A stretch of 12,561 bases of DNA from Clostridiales bacterium (GCA_031271375.1 JAISVU010000194.1:1-12561), one strand, 5' to 3'. Counted from the first letter of the stretch, positions 1 to 5,616 are shown. Notes: generated by a model from the letters alone, not told the origin. Numbers and translations: made by a program.

Positions 1-14
1 GAGACTCAAATCAA

Positions 15-40
15 AAAGCGCCTGACGCGTCGGGCGCTTT
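15..40 (-). terminator. Intrinsic terminator of the 102-residue orphan gene
   Basis: AAAGCGCCTG at 15-24 pairs with CGGGCGCTTT at 31-40 (10 bp, one G-T pair) around a 6-base loop. Read on the minus strand, the stem runs into TTTTTGATTTG, a fair U tract, and it begins 6 bases after the stop codon of the minus-strand gene ending at 47. On the plus strand the trailing TTTGCTTATTTAT is weaker, so it may also stop transcription from upstream genes. Confidence 0.75.
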
Positions 41-46
41 GCTTAT

Positions 47-355
47 TTATCGGGATTTATCATTCGCGTATTCCAGACACCACAAGGAAGGCAATTCCTT
101 TAGGAAATCGGAGCACCTCCGTTTTAAATCGTCGGAGCGCGGAATCTGCTTGGCTTCCAAGTCTCCCAGGATGGAGGTGAGCCTCCACCGAACACTGCCG
201 ATCCGATTTTTACAGTCGCACTTTATATAATGGGCTGCGGACGTGTCTCCGGACTGGGTATGGGTTTCGAACTTGTTTTTTCTTGAGTTTATATAGTTCA
301 AATCCCAATCAATTTGATCAAGCTCCATTTCAACCTGGCGAAACGTGCGGATCAT
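47..355 (-). CDS. Hypothetical small soluble protein, 102 aa
   Basis: I do not recognise this protein. It is predicted soluble and mostly helical, rich in charged residues, with no signal peptide or membrane segment. A CDC pair near residues 46-48 and a third Cys in the C-terminal third are the only notable residues, and no catalytic motif is visible. The start at 355 is well supported: AAAGGGGG lies just upstream of the ATG at a normal distance, with a TTGACA-17-TAGAAT promoter behind it and a terminator right after the stop. It is therefore a complete single-gene transcription unit, divergent from the small membrane peptide at 526. Real expression is likely; function is unknown. Confidence 0.75.
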   Translation of the reverse strand: MIRTFRQVEMELDQIDWDLNYINSRKNKFETHTQSGDTSAAHYIKCDCKNRIGSVRWRLTSILGDLEAKQIPRSDDLKRRCSDFLKELPSLWCLEYANDKSR

Positions 356-402
356 CCTATACCCCCTTTAACACATTTATCTTGACGCACAACAATAGCG
401 TG

Positions 403-431
403 ATTCTAGCACAAAAAAAATGAAATGTCAA
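403..431 (-). promoter_or_regulatory. Sigma-A type promoter for the 102-residue orphan gene
   Basis: On the minus strand TTGACA (431-426) is followed after exactly 17 bases by TAGAAT (408-403). The -35 box is a perfect consensus and the -10 box matches 5 of 6. Transcription should start near 396, giving a leader of about 40 nt before the ribosome binding site of the gene starting at 355. Confidence 0.8.
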
Positions 432-525
432 TCGGGAAATTAATCCGGTAATTTTTATCCTCGCATATATTTTCGGCAAAATGGGGATAAATATTTACAT
501 GAACATTAAAACTAGGAGGGATAAT

Positions 526-702
526 ATGAGATTTAAAACCGGAATCATAACGGGGGCAATCCTGGGCATCGCTTCCGCCGCGGCCGCCGGGCTGGCGCTT
601 AGTGACAACCGTACCCGTAGGCAGATAGCCCGCAGCGGCAAGCGCGTGATAAATAAAGCCGGCGACGCGATTTCGAGCGTTGCGGACAGAATTGACATTT
701 AA
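526..702 (+). CDS. YtxH-like small membrane-anchored protein, 58 aa
   Basis: A short peptide with one N-terminal hydrophobic, Gly/Ala-rich segment (about residues 5-25) followed by a basic amphipathic tail with several Arg and Lys residues. This resembles the YtxH-type or general-stress small membrane proteins of Firmicutes; the exact family is inferred from shape only. The start at 526 is preferred to the in-frame ATG at 481 because AGGAGGG (514-520) sits 5 bases before it, and the upstream codons look like leader. The gene is monocistronic: a terminator follows at 731 and the next gene has its own promoter. No clear promoter was identified in the AT-rich 432-513 region. Confidence 0.7.
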   Translation: MRFKTGIITGAILGIASAAAAGLALSDNRTRRQIARSGKRVINKAGDAISSVADRIDI

Positions 703-730
703 GTACCCGCTGATTGGTCGGCGATTACTG

Positions 731-758
731 AGGCCGGATAACCCCGGCCTTTTTCTTT
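731..758 (+). terminator. Intrinsic terminator after the small membrane protein
   Basis: AGGCCGG (731-737) pairs perfectly with CCGGCCT (744-750) around a 6-base loop and is followed by TTTTTCTTT. This is a classic Rho-independent terminator 28 bases after the stop codon at 702. Confidence 0.85.
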
Positions 759-803
759 AAAATGTATCTTAACATAAAGATTTTCGACAACGTACATCAG
801 GTC

Positions 804-832
804 TTGACAGTTTCTTCCACGTATGTTACTAT
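804..832 (+). promoter_or_regulatory. Sigma-A type promoter of the YHYH-protein gene
   Basis: TTGACA at 804-809, a 17-base spacer, then TACTAT at 827-832. The -35 box is perfect and the -10 box keeps the conserved first, second and last bases. The predicted start near 839 leaves a short leader with AGGGAGGG before the ATG at 861. This rules against translation starting further upstream in the same frame at 762. Confidence 0.75.
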
Positions 833-860
833 ATCACATATAATTAGGGAGGGATTAATA

Positions 861-1847
861 ATGCACACCTGTACTCGTTATTTCAAACTATGCGCTTTGC
901 TTATTGCGGCGGGCATAATGCTGCTTGCCGCGCCTCTAGCGTCTTACGCCCATCCCGGCAGGGTGGATTCATCAGGAGGTCATAATAAGACCTCTGACGG
1001 CACTTATCATTATCACGCGGGCAGCGACCGCAAAATTGAGTATTCCACGCCGCAGAACGGCGCAACGCCGCGGCCTTCGCCCACGCCTGCGCCTACTCCA
1101 CAGCCCGCAGTTAAACCTGTCGACATTATCGGCCTGGTAAATGACAGCGGCCAAAAGATAACAATGGGGATGAAAAAGGCTCCGATTGATTTAATCATGC
1201 GGAAGTCCGGGACGATAGTTCCCAACTCCGATGAGGAGAATGAAAGAATAATCAAGCATTATTACGGCGAAGGCCTTTCTATTACATATAAGGACGGTGT
1301 ATGCTGTATAATTGAATACTCCATAACCGAGCCGATAGATAACACTGTCCTGGACGAGCTCCCTAAGGGCTGGACTGTTATCGGCGGCGCAGGGCTTGGG
1401 GCGGGCTTTGACGAGATTGCGAAAGCATACGAAGCGCCGGAAGACGCGGGAACGTCCGCCGCCGACAAAGGCGCGGCGTTAATCAGTTTTTACGCGGACG
1501 AAGATGATGAATGGCATTTCGATATCTTCTCAGACATTGAAGAATTACCGCCCGAATACCATTATACCGTGCTTTACACCGGCTTCGCCCTGGACGGCGA
1601 AGCGGGCCGCGTTGCCGATACGATCACGATAGCGTTGAAGCCGACAGACAAACACTCCGTTTATTGGGGCCACTCCGGCGACAAAGTACATATAGACCCA
1701 AATTGCAGAACCATTGAAAACGGCGTGTTCTGGGGTTCGCTTGAGGAAGCGCGAGCCGCAGGGCATACCGAGGGATGGTGCCAGGTGTGTTCAAAGGGAT
1801 GGACGGACGCGAGGCTAAGGGCGTCAGGCAACCCGAATATCGAGTGA
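861..1847 (+). CDS. Secreted YHYH-domain protein with C-terminal Cys/His motif, 328 aa
   Basis: Residues 1-30 form a signal peptide (hydrophobic core, likely cleavage after SYA). A YHYH motif follows at about residues 31-54, with HPGR, SGGH and TYHYH. Residues 69-84 are a Pro/Thr/Ser-rich linker, and about residues 86-260 form a mixed alpha/beta region with no recognised motif. The C-terminus carries H277-x4-C282 and C307-x2-C310 in a YW..DK.H.D..C....C..C arrangement, like a small metal-binding or disulfide module seen at the end of Firmicute secreted proteins. The product is predicted exported; function is unknown. The start at 861 is set by AGGGAGGG and the promoter at 804. It is a single-gene unit, convergent with the Nudix gene. 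Confidence 0.8.
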   Translation: MHTCTRYFKLCALLIAAGIMLLAAPLASYAHPGRVDSSGGHNKTSDGTYHYHAGSDRKIEYSTPQNGATPRPSPTPAPTPQPAVKPVDIIGLVNDSGQKITMGMKKAPIDLIMRKSGTIVPNSDEENERIIKHYYGEGLSITYKDGVCCIIEYSITEPIDNTVLDELPKGWTVIGGAGLGAGFDEIAKAYEAPEDAGTSAADKGAALISFYADEDDEWHFDIFSDIEELPPEYHYTVLYTGFALDGEAGRVADTITIALKPTDKHSVYWGHSGDKVHIDPNCRTIENGVFWGSLEEARAAGHTEGWCQVCSKGWTDARLRASGNPNIE

Positions 1848-1868
1848 TTATTTAACATAAAGAAATGA

Positions 1869-1965
1869 CCGCGAAAGCGCCGAAAAACACGAAAAATGCG
1901 GAAATCATGTGTTTTATCAAAATGGTCGTTTCCAGATTTTTTCGCGTTTTTCGTGCCTTTCGTGG
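1869..1965. repeat. Imperfect long inverted repeat built from CGAAAAAC-like units
   Basis: The left arm (1869-1904, CCGCGAAAG...GGAAA) and right arm (1929-1965, TTTCC...CTTTCGTGG) are imperfect reverse complements. Both contain the sub-repeat CGAAAAACACGAAAA or CGAAAAACGCGAAAA when read in the sense of the left arm. It lies between convergent genes (stops at 1847 and 1975) and could fold into a long hairpin in either transcript, so it may end transcription both ways. Its ordered composition also suggests a dispersed intergenic repeat. The arms are seen directly; the role is inferred. Confidence 0.65.
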
Positions 1966-1974
1966 TTTATGCTT

Positions 1975-2469
1975 TTATGAGACATAGCAAGCTCCTAGAT
2001 ATAGCGGGTACTCTGATATAATGATACTGGCTAATTTCACCTTTATTAACTCAGGGTACAAAGGGAGCTTTTCTATTTCGTCTACGCCCACCCACTCAGA
2101 GCCCTGCATGTCTATGTCTAATTCCGTCACCGTTCCGGTGGGCTTGTCCAATAAACGGCATAGAAATACGAAATGTATCTTATGAGCGTAGTCCGCATAC
2201 TCCGCGCGGAACCTGGCGTGTACCGATATCTCCTCAAAAACGGCGCAAAGGCGTATCACTTCAACGGAATAGCCCGTCTCTTCCAGGCACTCGCGCCTTA
2301 CGGCGTCTTCAAGGGTTTCGTATTGATTCTGACCTCCGCCGGGCAGATCATAATAGACATCGCCGTTCTCAAGCCCGTAGGCCATATCGCCGAGGGTATT
2401 TAAGTTTTTATTCACCAGCACTTTACCCCCGTTTATAATTATCGCCTTAGCCGAATTTCTTACGCTCAT
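1975..2469 (-). CDS. Nudix hydrolase, 164 aa
   Basis: Members cleave nucleoside diphosphates linked to another moiety, using metal held by the Nudix helix. The Nudix box is complete at about residues 45-67: G-x5-E-x7-REC-LEETGY, with R59, E60, E63 and E64 as expected catalytic or metal residues. The fold begins with a beta strand (AKAIIINGGKVLV) and the length is normal for a single-domain Nudix protein. The substrate cannot be read from the sequence. Its ATG overlaps the kinase stop codon (ATGA), so it is the third gene of the response regulator-kinase operon and is probably translationally coupled. No Shine-Dalgarno sequence of its own stands out, which fits coupling. Confidence 0.92.
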   Translation of the reverse strand: MSVRNSAKAIIINGGKVLVNKNLNTLGDMAYGLENGDVYYDLPGGGQNQYETLEDAVRRECLEETGYSVEVIRLCAVFEEISVHARFRAEYADYAHKIHFVFLCRLLDKPTGTVTELDIDMQGSEWVGVDEIEKLPLYPELIKVKLASIIISEYPLYLGACYVS

Positions 2470-4247
2470 ACGCTTCTATCCTCTTCGCTTTTTAATAACT
2501 CCACTATCATCGTCGTCCCCACGCCCACCTCGCTGTATACATAGATATTCCCGCCGTGAGCCTCGATTATTTCCTTTGAAATGGATAATCCCAAACCGGT
2601 GCCGCCCAGCTCCCTGGAACGGGCTTTATCAACACGGTAGAATCGTTCGAAGATACGGTCAAGGTCTTCCGCCGGGATACCCATACCGTTATCCTTTATG
2701 CTTACGCGGTACACGTCTCCCGCGTCCTCAAGGCTTACTTCCACAACGGCGTTATCGCCGCTGTAACGCAGGGAGTTCGTGATGATATTGTTAAACACCT
2801 GGCTTATACGCTCGTGATCCGCCTCGGTGAACGCCTCGAACCCCGGTTCATTGTATATAACGGTTTTGGACGATCCCATGTTTTCCAGCGTATGGCGGTG
2901 CTTTGCGACGTTTTGGGCTAGGAGAGCGCAGAGGTTTACGGTTTGAAGGTTAAAGTCCAGCTGTTTATTATCCAGCCGCGACAGTTCCAAAAGGTCATTA
3001 ACCAAAATCGTCATCCGATCCGTCTCGCCGTTTATCGTAGCGAGGAAATCCGCAAAATGGCCGTCCAGGCCGGCCTCGGCGGGTATCTCGTCCAGCAGTG
3101 TCTCGGCGTAGCTTTTAATTGTCGTCAATGGCGTGCGCAGCTCATGGGACACGTTCGCGACGAACTCCTTGCGCATATTCTCCAGCATTATGTGTTTTGT
3201 GAGGTCCTGAAGTAGCAATACCACGCCCCCGGCCTCGCCTTTGCTGCCCCTGTAATAGTTGCATACCACGTTTATAAAACGCCCGTCTATGGGCAGAACC
3301 GAATCAGGTATCGTCTGAGCGCCTCCCTCGCCTGTTACGGTCTTTAGGTTAAGGCGAACCAGCATTTCTTTTAATGATATGCCGTCGATACCCCTTATTC
3401 CCAGCAGCTCCTCGCATATCTGGTTTGCGTGGATGAGCCGTCCCCGCGTGTCATACGCCATAACGCCGTCGGTGACATTATGCAGGACGATTTCCAGCTT
3501 GTTCTTCTCGCTCTCGATAACGGATAGGGTCTGGCTCAGTTCGCCCGCCATATGGTTAAAGCTCTCGGTGAGCTGACCGATTTCATCGTTGGAGTGTACG
3601 CTGACGGCTTCGTTAAGGTCGCCCCTCGCGTAATCCTTCGCCTTCTTTGTCAGCAGGACTATCGGTTTATTCACGGTGCCAGCGAAAAAGATGCCCAGGA
3701 TCACCGCCAGGGCCAGCGCGATCAAGAGCCCCATCAGGAAGATAACCGTTATCATCCAAATGGAATTGTATATGTCCTGGGCGTCGGAACGGAGGTAGAG
3801 GATATATTCCGTGCCCAGCCGGGCTGTCACCGGGCGCGCATACTCCATCCACCGCTTGGCGGCGTCCTCCTGATCTGGATAAATGCGTCCCGCCGAAAAG
3901 GTTTCCTCACCCGCCATAGCTCCGATAATGACCGAATTCTTGTACTGTCCGACGATAAGCGGGCTGACAGCGGCATTCGTGGCAATAGTGCGGCCCTCGG
4001 CGTCAAGGATGTAATACTCGTCGCCTTGCGGCCTTGCCAGGTAAAAAAGCTGCTGCTGAAACCCGTCTTCTGGCAGCTCGTCAATAACCGCGCCTTTTAT
4101 CATGTCGGCGGCCTGCGATAGCCTGTCCCTCACCGTGCGTTCCTCGCTGAAGCGCAGAACGACCACGGTGAACGTCCCGCAGGAAGCCATCACGACAAAG
4201 ACCAGGATAAGGTACATCACGACCATTTTTAACCGTATGCTTCTCAT
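2466..4247 (-). CDS. walK: WalK-like membrane sensor histidine kinase, 593 aa
   Basis: Autophosphorylating sensor that passes phosphate to the partner regulator upstream. Layout: transmembrane segment 1 (about 9-31), extracytoplasmic sensor (32-160), segment 2 (about 163-189), HAMP (190-243), PAS (about 250-350), HisKA with VANVSHELRTPL (phospho-acceptor H368), then HATPase with N box (NNIITNSLRYS, about 486-496), G1 (DNGMGI, 519-524), F box (RIFERFYRVD) and G2 (GGTGLGLS). This order and size match the WalK/VicK/YycG family. Its start lies 6 bases after the regulator stop and has only a weak ribosome binding site, suggesting coupling. The downstream gene is a Nudix hydrolase, not the walH/walI pair of Bacilli, so orthology to essential WalK is likely but not proven. 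Confidence 0.85.
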   Translation of the reverse strand: MRSIRLKMVVMYLILVFVVMASCGTFTVVVLRFSEERTVRDRLSQAADMIKGAVIDELPEDGFQQQLFYLARPQGDEYYILDAEGRTIATNAAVSPLIVGQYKNSVIIGAMAGEETFSAGRIYPDQEDAAKRWMEYARPVTARLGTEYILYLRSDAQDIYNSIWMITVIFLMGLLIALALAVILGIFFAGTVNKPIVLLTKKAKDYARGDLNEAVSVHSNDEIGQLTESFNHMAGELSQTLSVIESEKNKLEIVLHNVTDGVMAYDTRGRLIHANQICEELLGIRGIDGISLKEMLVRLNLKTVTGEGGAQTIPDSVLPIDGRFINVVCNYYRGSKGEAGGVVLLLQDLTKHIMLENMRKEFVANVSHELRTPLTTIKSYAETLLDEIPAEAGLDGHFADFLATINGETDRMTILVNDLLELSRLDNKQLDFNLQTVNLCALLAQNVAKHRHTLENMGSSKTVIYNEPGFEAFTEADHERISQVFNNIITNSLRYSGDNAVVEVSLEDAGDVYRVSIKDNGMGIPAEDLDRIFERFYRVDKARSRELGGTGLGLSISKEIIEAHGGNIYVYSEVGVGTTMIVELLKSEEDRSV

Positions 4248-4253
4248 ACCGTT

Positions 4254-4934
4254 TTAGTCATTAAAATAATACCCCACATCGCGCTTTGTCATTATGTAGC
4301 TGGGACGCGCAGGGTTTTCCTCTACCTTGGAGCGTAAACGCCTGATGGTGACATCCACATTACGCGTGTCGCCGAAATATTCGTATCCCCAAACGCGCTC
4401 AAGGAGTTCCTCCCTTGTAAAGACCTTATTGGGCTGGGAGGCCATGAACTTCAACAGCTCAAATTCCTTATGGGTCAGCTCCACTACCTCGCCGTCCCTT
4501 CGAACCTCCACCTTCCCCAGGTCAATAGCGATATCCTTAAACACCAGGCTCTCAATTTCCTCGGGAACGCGTTCTGTCCGCCGCAGATTGGCCTTCACCC
4601 TCGCCATTAATTCCGGCAGGGAAAAGGGTTTTGTCACATAATCGTCGGCCCCCAGCTCAAGCCCCAGCACCTTATCAACCTCGTCAACCCGGGCCGTCAG
4701 CATGATAATCGGCACCTGAGACTTCTCGCGGATTTTCCTGCACACCTGATACCCGTCAAGGCCCGGCATCATTATATCCAGCAAAACCAAGTCCGGCTCG
4801 GCGCTAAGGGCCTTCTCCAGGCCCGCTTCGCCGTCGAAGGCGCTTATAACGTCGTACCCCTGCTTTTTGAGGTTGTGCGCGATTATTTCGACTATCTTCT
4901 TCTCGTCGTCTATTATCAGAACCGTTCTGCCCAT
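4254..4934 (-). CDS. walR: WalR-like OmpR/PhoB-family response regulator, 226 aa
   Basis: DNA-binding regulator activated by the adjacent kinase. The receiver domain (residues 1-120) has the acidic pair D9/D10, phospho-acceptor D53 (LLDIMMPG), T80 and K102 (TKPF). The winged-helix domain (about 128-226) carries the HKEFELLKFM and VWGYEYFGDTRNVDVTIRRLRSK segments typical of WalR. The usual GVGY wing motif reads DVGY here. Start at 4934 follows AAGGAGA at a normal distance. It is the first gene of the operon and has a consensus promoter at 4981-5009. In related bacteria WalR controls cell wall hydrolases; that role here is inferred from similarity. Confidence 0.88.
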   Translation of the reverse strand: MGRTVLIIDDEKKIVEIIAHNLKKQGYDVISAFDGEAGLEKALSAEPDLVLLDIMMPGLDGYQVCRKIREKSQVPIIMLTARVDEVDKVLGLELGADDYVTKPFSLPELMARVKANLRRTERVPEEIESLVFKDIAIDLGKVEVRRDGEVVELTHKEFELLKFMASQPNKVFTREELLERVWGYEYFGDTRNVDVTIRRLRSKVEENPARPSYIMTKRDVGYYFND

Positions 4935-4980
4935 TCCCCGTCTCCTTCTTATTATGTTCCATTCTAGTATAACATTGTTA

Positions 4981-5009
4981 ATTCTATTTTATTATGCGGA
5001 ATTTGTCAA
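4981..5009 (-). promoter_or_regulatory. Sigma-A type promoter of the walR-walK-Nudix operon
   Basis: On the minus strand TTGACA (5009-5004), 17 bases, TAGAAT (4986-4981). The hexamers and spacing are identical to the promoter at 403-431. The expected start is near 4974, about 40 nt before the walR start codon. It is back to back with the plus-strand promoter at 5037. Confidence 0.8.
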
Positions 5010-5036
5010 TTATTAGTGGATGTAAAAAAATAAGTC

Positions 5037-5065
5037 TTGAAACTGAGAGAATTTCATAGTATAAT
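5037..5065 (+). promoter_or_regulatory. Strong sigma-A type promoter of an orphan RNA
   Basis: TTGAAA (5037-5042), 17 bases, perfect TATAAT (5060-5065). The predicted start is near 5072. No plus-strand open frame with a ribosome binding site follows before the strong terminator at 5180-5216, so the product is probably a small RNA. Confidence 0.75.
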
Positions 5066-5071
5066 AATGGT

Positions 5072-5216
5072 AAGAATAAAAGAGTGGACGCGCTAACGCC
5101 CACTCAGCGGTGCAGTTGCAAAAACCGTTTGACGGTGGAGTGACTGAACTACAGTTAATTAAGCATATCTGGAATTACGAAAATAAGCCTCTCTTGGTCG
5201 GGCAGGCTTATTTTTT
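5072..5216 (+). ncRNA. Candidate small structured RNA of about 145 nt, possible antitoxin RNA
   Basis: Bounded by the consensus promoter at 5037-5065 and the terminator at 5180-5216, with no coding frame inside. Visible structure: GAGTGG (5082-5087) pairs with CCACTC (5100-5105) around an inner GCG-CTAA-CGC hairpin; ACCGT (5124-5128) pairs with ACGGT (5132-5136); ACTG and CAGT pair near 5143-5155; then the terminator. It does not match any riboswitch, T-box, 6S or SRP RNA that I can recognise. Its terminator overlaps the stop codon of the opposing hydrophobic peptide at 5208, a convergent 3'-overlap layout known from type I antitoxins such as RatA and SR4. The transcript is well supported by signals; the antitoxin role is inference. 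Confidence 0.5.
5180..5216 (+). terminator. Strong intrinsic terminator of the small RNA
   Basis: AAAATAAGCCT (5180-5190) pairs perfectly with AGGCTTATTTT (5204-5214), an 11-bp stem with a 13-base loop, followed by more T. Because the A-rich arm gives a T run on the other strand too, it can also act on minus-strand transcripts, less strongly. The TAA of the hydrophobic minus-strand peptide (5208-5210) lies inside the right arm. Confidence 0.85.
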
Positions 5217-5280
5217 GTTGACCTCCCATGTCACGTATATCAGCAAAGCCGTCAGAATCAACGACAGTATTTCGTAGCTA

Positions 5281-5370
5281 TACTCCGTCTCGCTTAAATG
5301 TTCCGCTGCGCGGAATCCGCGCAAAAAACGCGCGGCGGACGCAAGCGTCTGATTTAAGCGAAACGGAGTA
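5281..5370. repeat. 90-bp palindrome with three internal hairpins
   Basis: The outer arms TACTCCGTCTCGCTTAAAT (5281-5299) and ATTTAAGCGAAACGGAGTA (5352-5370) match at 18 of 19 positions. Inside are three hairpins in a row: TTCCGC-TGC-GCGGAA (5301-5315), CCGCGC-AAAAAAC-GCGCGG (5317-5335) and GACG-CAAG-CGTC (5338-5349). The fold is a four-way cloverleaf-like junction as RNA, or a cruciform as DNA. It lacks tRNA features. Confidence 0.85.
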
Positions 5371-5375
5371 GTGGG

Positions 5376-5434
5376 AGCGTTAGCGGAAAAAGTCTTAAAC
5401 GCACAAGCGCGTTACGACTTTTTTCGCTAACGCT
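5376..5434. repeat. 59-bp palindrome next to the cloverleaf palindrome
   Basis: Arms AGCGTTAGCGGAAAAAGTC (5376-5394) and GACTTTTTTCGCTAACGCT (5416-5434) match at 18 of 19 positions. A further AACGC/GCGTT stem (5398-5402 with 5409-5413) lies inside. With the palindrome ending at 5370 it is bounded by CTATAC (5278-5283) and GTATAG (5435-5440), a 6-base inverted flank that also contains TATA on both sides. The 9-mer CGCTAACGC at 5425-5433 recurs in the small RNA at 5091-5099. Confidence 0.85.
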
Positions 5435-5527
5435 GTATAGTAAATGTGAATGTCATTAGCTTCCCTCCTCTCTTACGAAGAGTTCAGCCAATTCGAAAGC
5501 ACCGCCCCACGGTTCTGCACCGGTATC

Positions 5528-5556
5528 ATCATAGCATGTATTCCATATTATGACAA
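5528..5556 (-). promoter_or_regulatory. Sigma-A type promoter facing the small RNA
   Basis: On the minus strand TTGTCA (5556-5551), 17 bases, TATGAT (5533-5528). It would start transcription near 5521, giving a leader of about 65 nt before the ATG at 5456. A CTCTT-CGT-AAGAG hairpin (about 5469-5481) just upstream of GGAGGG could affect access to the ribosome binding site. Confidence 0.65.
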
Positions 5557-5588
5557 TATTTTTAAATTCATAACAATTAAACTTTCTA

Positions 5589-5616
5589 TTGACACATCCG
5601 TATTATATGTTATAAT
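5589..5616 (+). promoter_or_regulatory. Sigma-A type promoter of the GntR-ABC transporter operon
   Basis: TTGACA (5589-5594), a 16-base spacer and TATAAT (5611-5616), both hexamers perfect. The start would fall near 5623, which makes the ATG at 5625 too close to the transcript end and supports the GTG start at 5661. Confidence 0.8.

Larger units (their letters stand above)
5208..5456 (-). pseudogene. Disrupted holin-like toxin-type small peptide gene
   Basis: GAGGAGGG lies 6 bases before an ATG at 5454-5456 that encodes MTFTIQR and then stops (TAG at 5427-5429, with further in-frame stops). The same frame re-opens after a TAA at 5412-5414 and runs to TAA at 5208. Its last part reads SYEILSLILTALLIYV and then TWEVNKK: one hydrophobic segment with a lysine end. 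The YE-x-LSL start of that segment resembles short holin-like toxins of Firmicutes (Hol_Tox type); this is recognition by pattern, not by search. The palindromes at 5281-5370 and 5376-5434 lie between the two parts, so an insertion or expansion probably broke the gene. Promoter at 5528-5556. Alternatively the downstream frame uses a non-ATG start. Confidence 0.4.
5108..5522. repeat. Diverged inverted repeat pair enclosing the palindromic region
   Basis: Plus strand 5108-5150 and minus strand 5522-5481 share, in order, CGGTGCAG, then AACCGTTTGACGGTG versus AACCGTGGGGCGGTG, then TGACTGAACT versus TGGCTGAACT, separated by short gaps. Each copy lies near the 5' part of one of the two convergent predicted transcripts. 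They could be duplicated leaders of paired RNAs or degenerate ends of a 415-bp element. Confidence 0.5.

Noticed and set aside
39..230. 63-codon plus-strand open frame near the window start
   Set aside because: Antisense to the well-signalled minus-strand gene at 47-355 and starting inside its terminator arm.
762..860. Upstream extension of the YHYH protein to an ATG at 762
   Set aside because: It would place the start before the promoter at 804-832 and hide the signal peptide. The ATG at 861 has AGGGAGGG in front.
3552..4121. 189-codon open frame on the plus strand
   Set aside because: It lies wholly antisense to the conserved kinase gene, has no ribosome binding site, and its product has no recognisable motif.
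5072..5216. A riboswitch or T-box leader
   Set aside because: No T-box or riboswitch core was recognised, and the terminator is far from the next plus-strand gene, which has its own promoter at 5589.
5281..5370. A tRNA gene, suggested by the cloverleaf-like fold
   Set aside because: The outer stem is 19 bases, and there is no T-loop, anticodon loop or CCA-end pattern.
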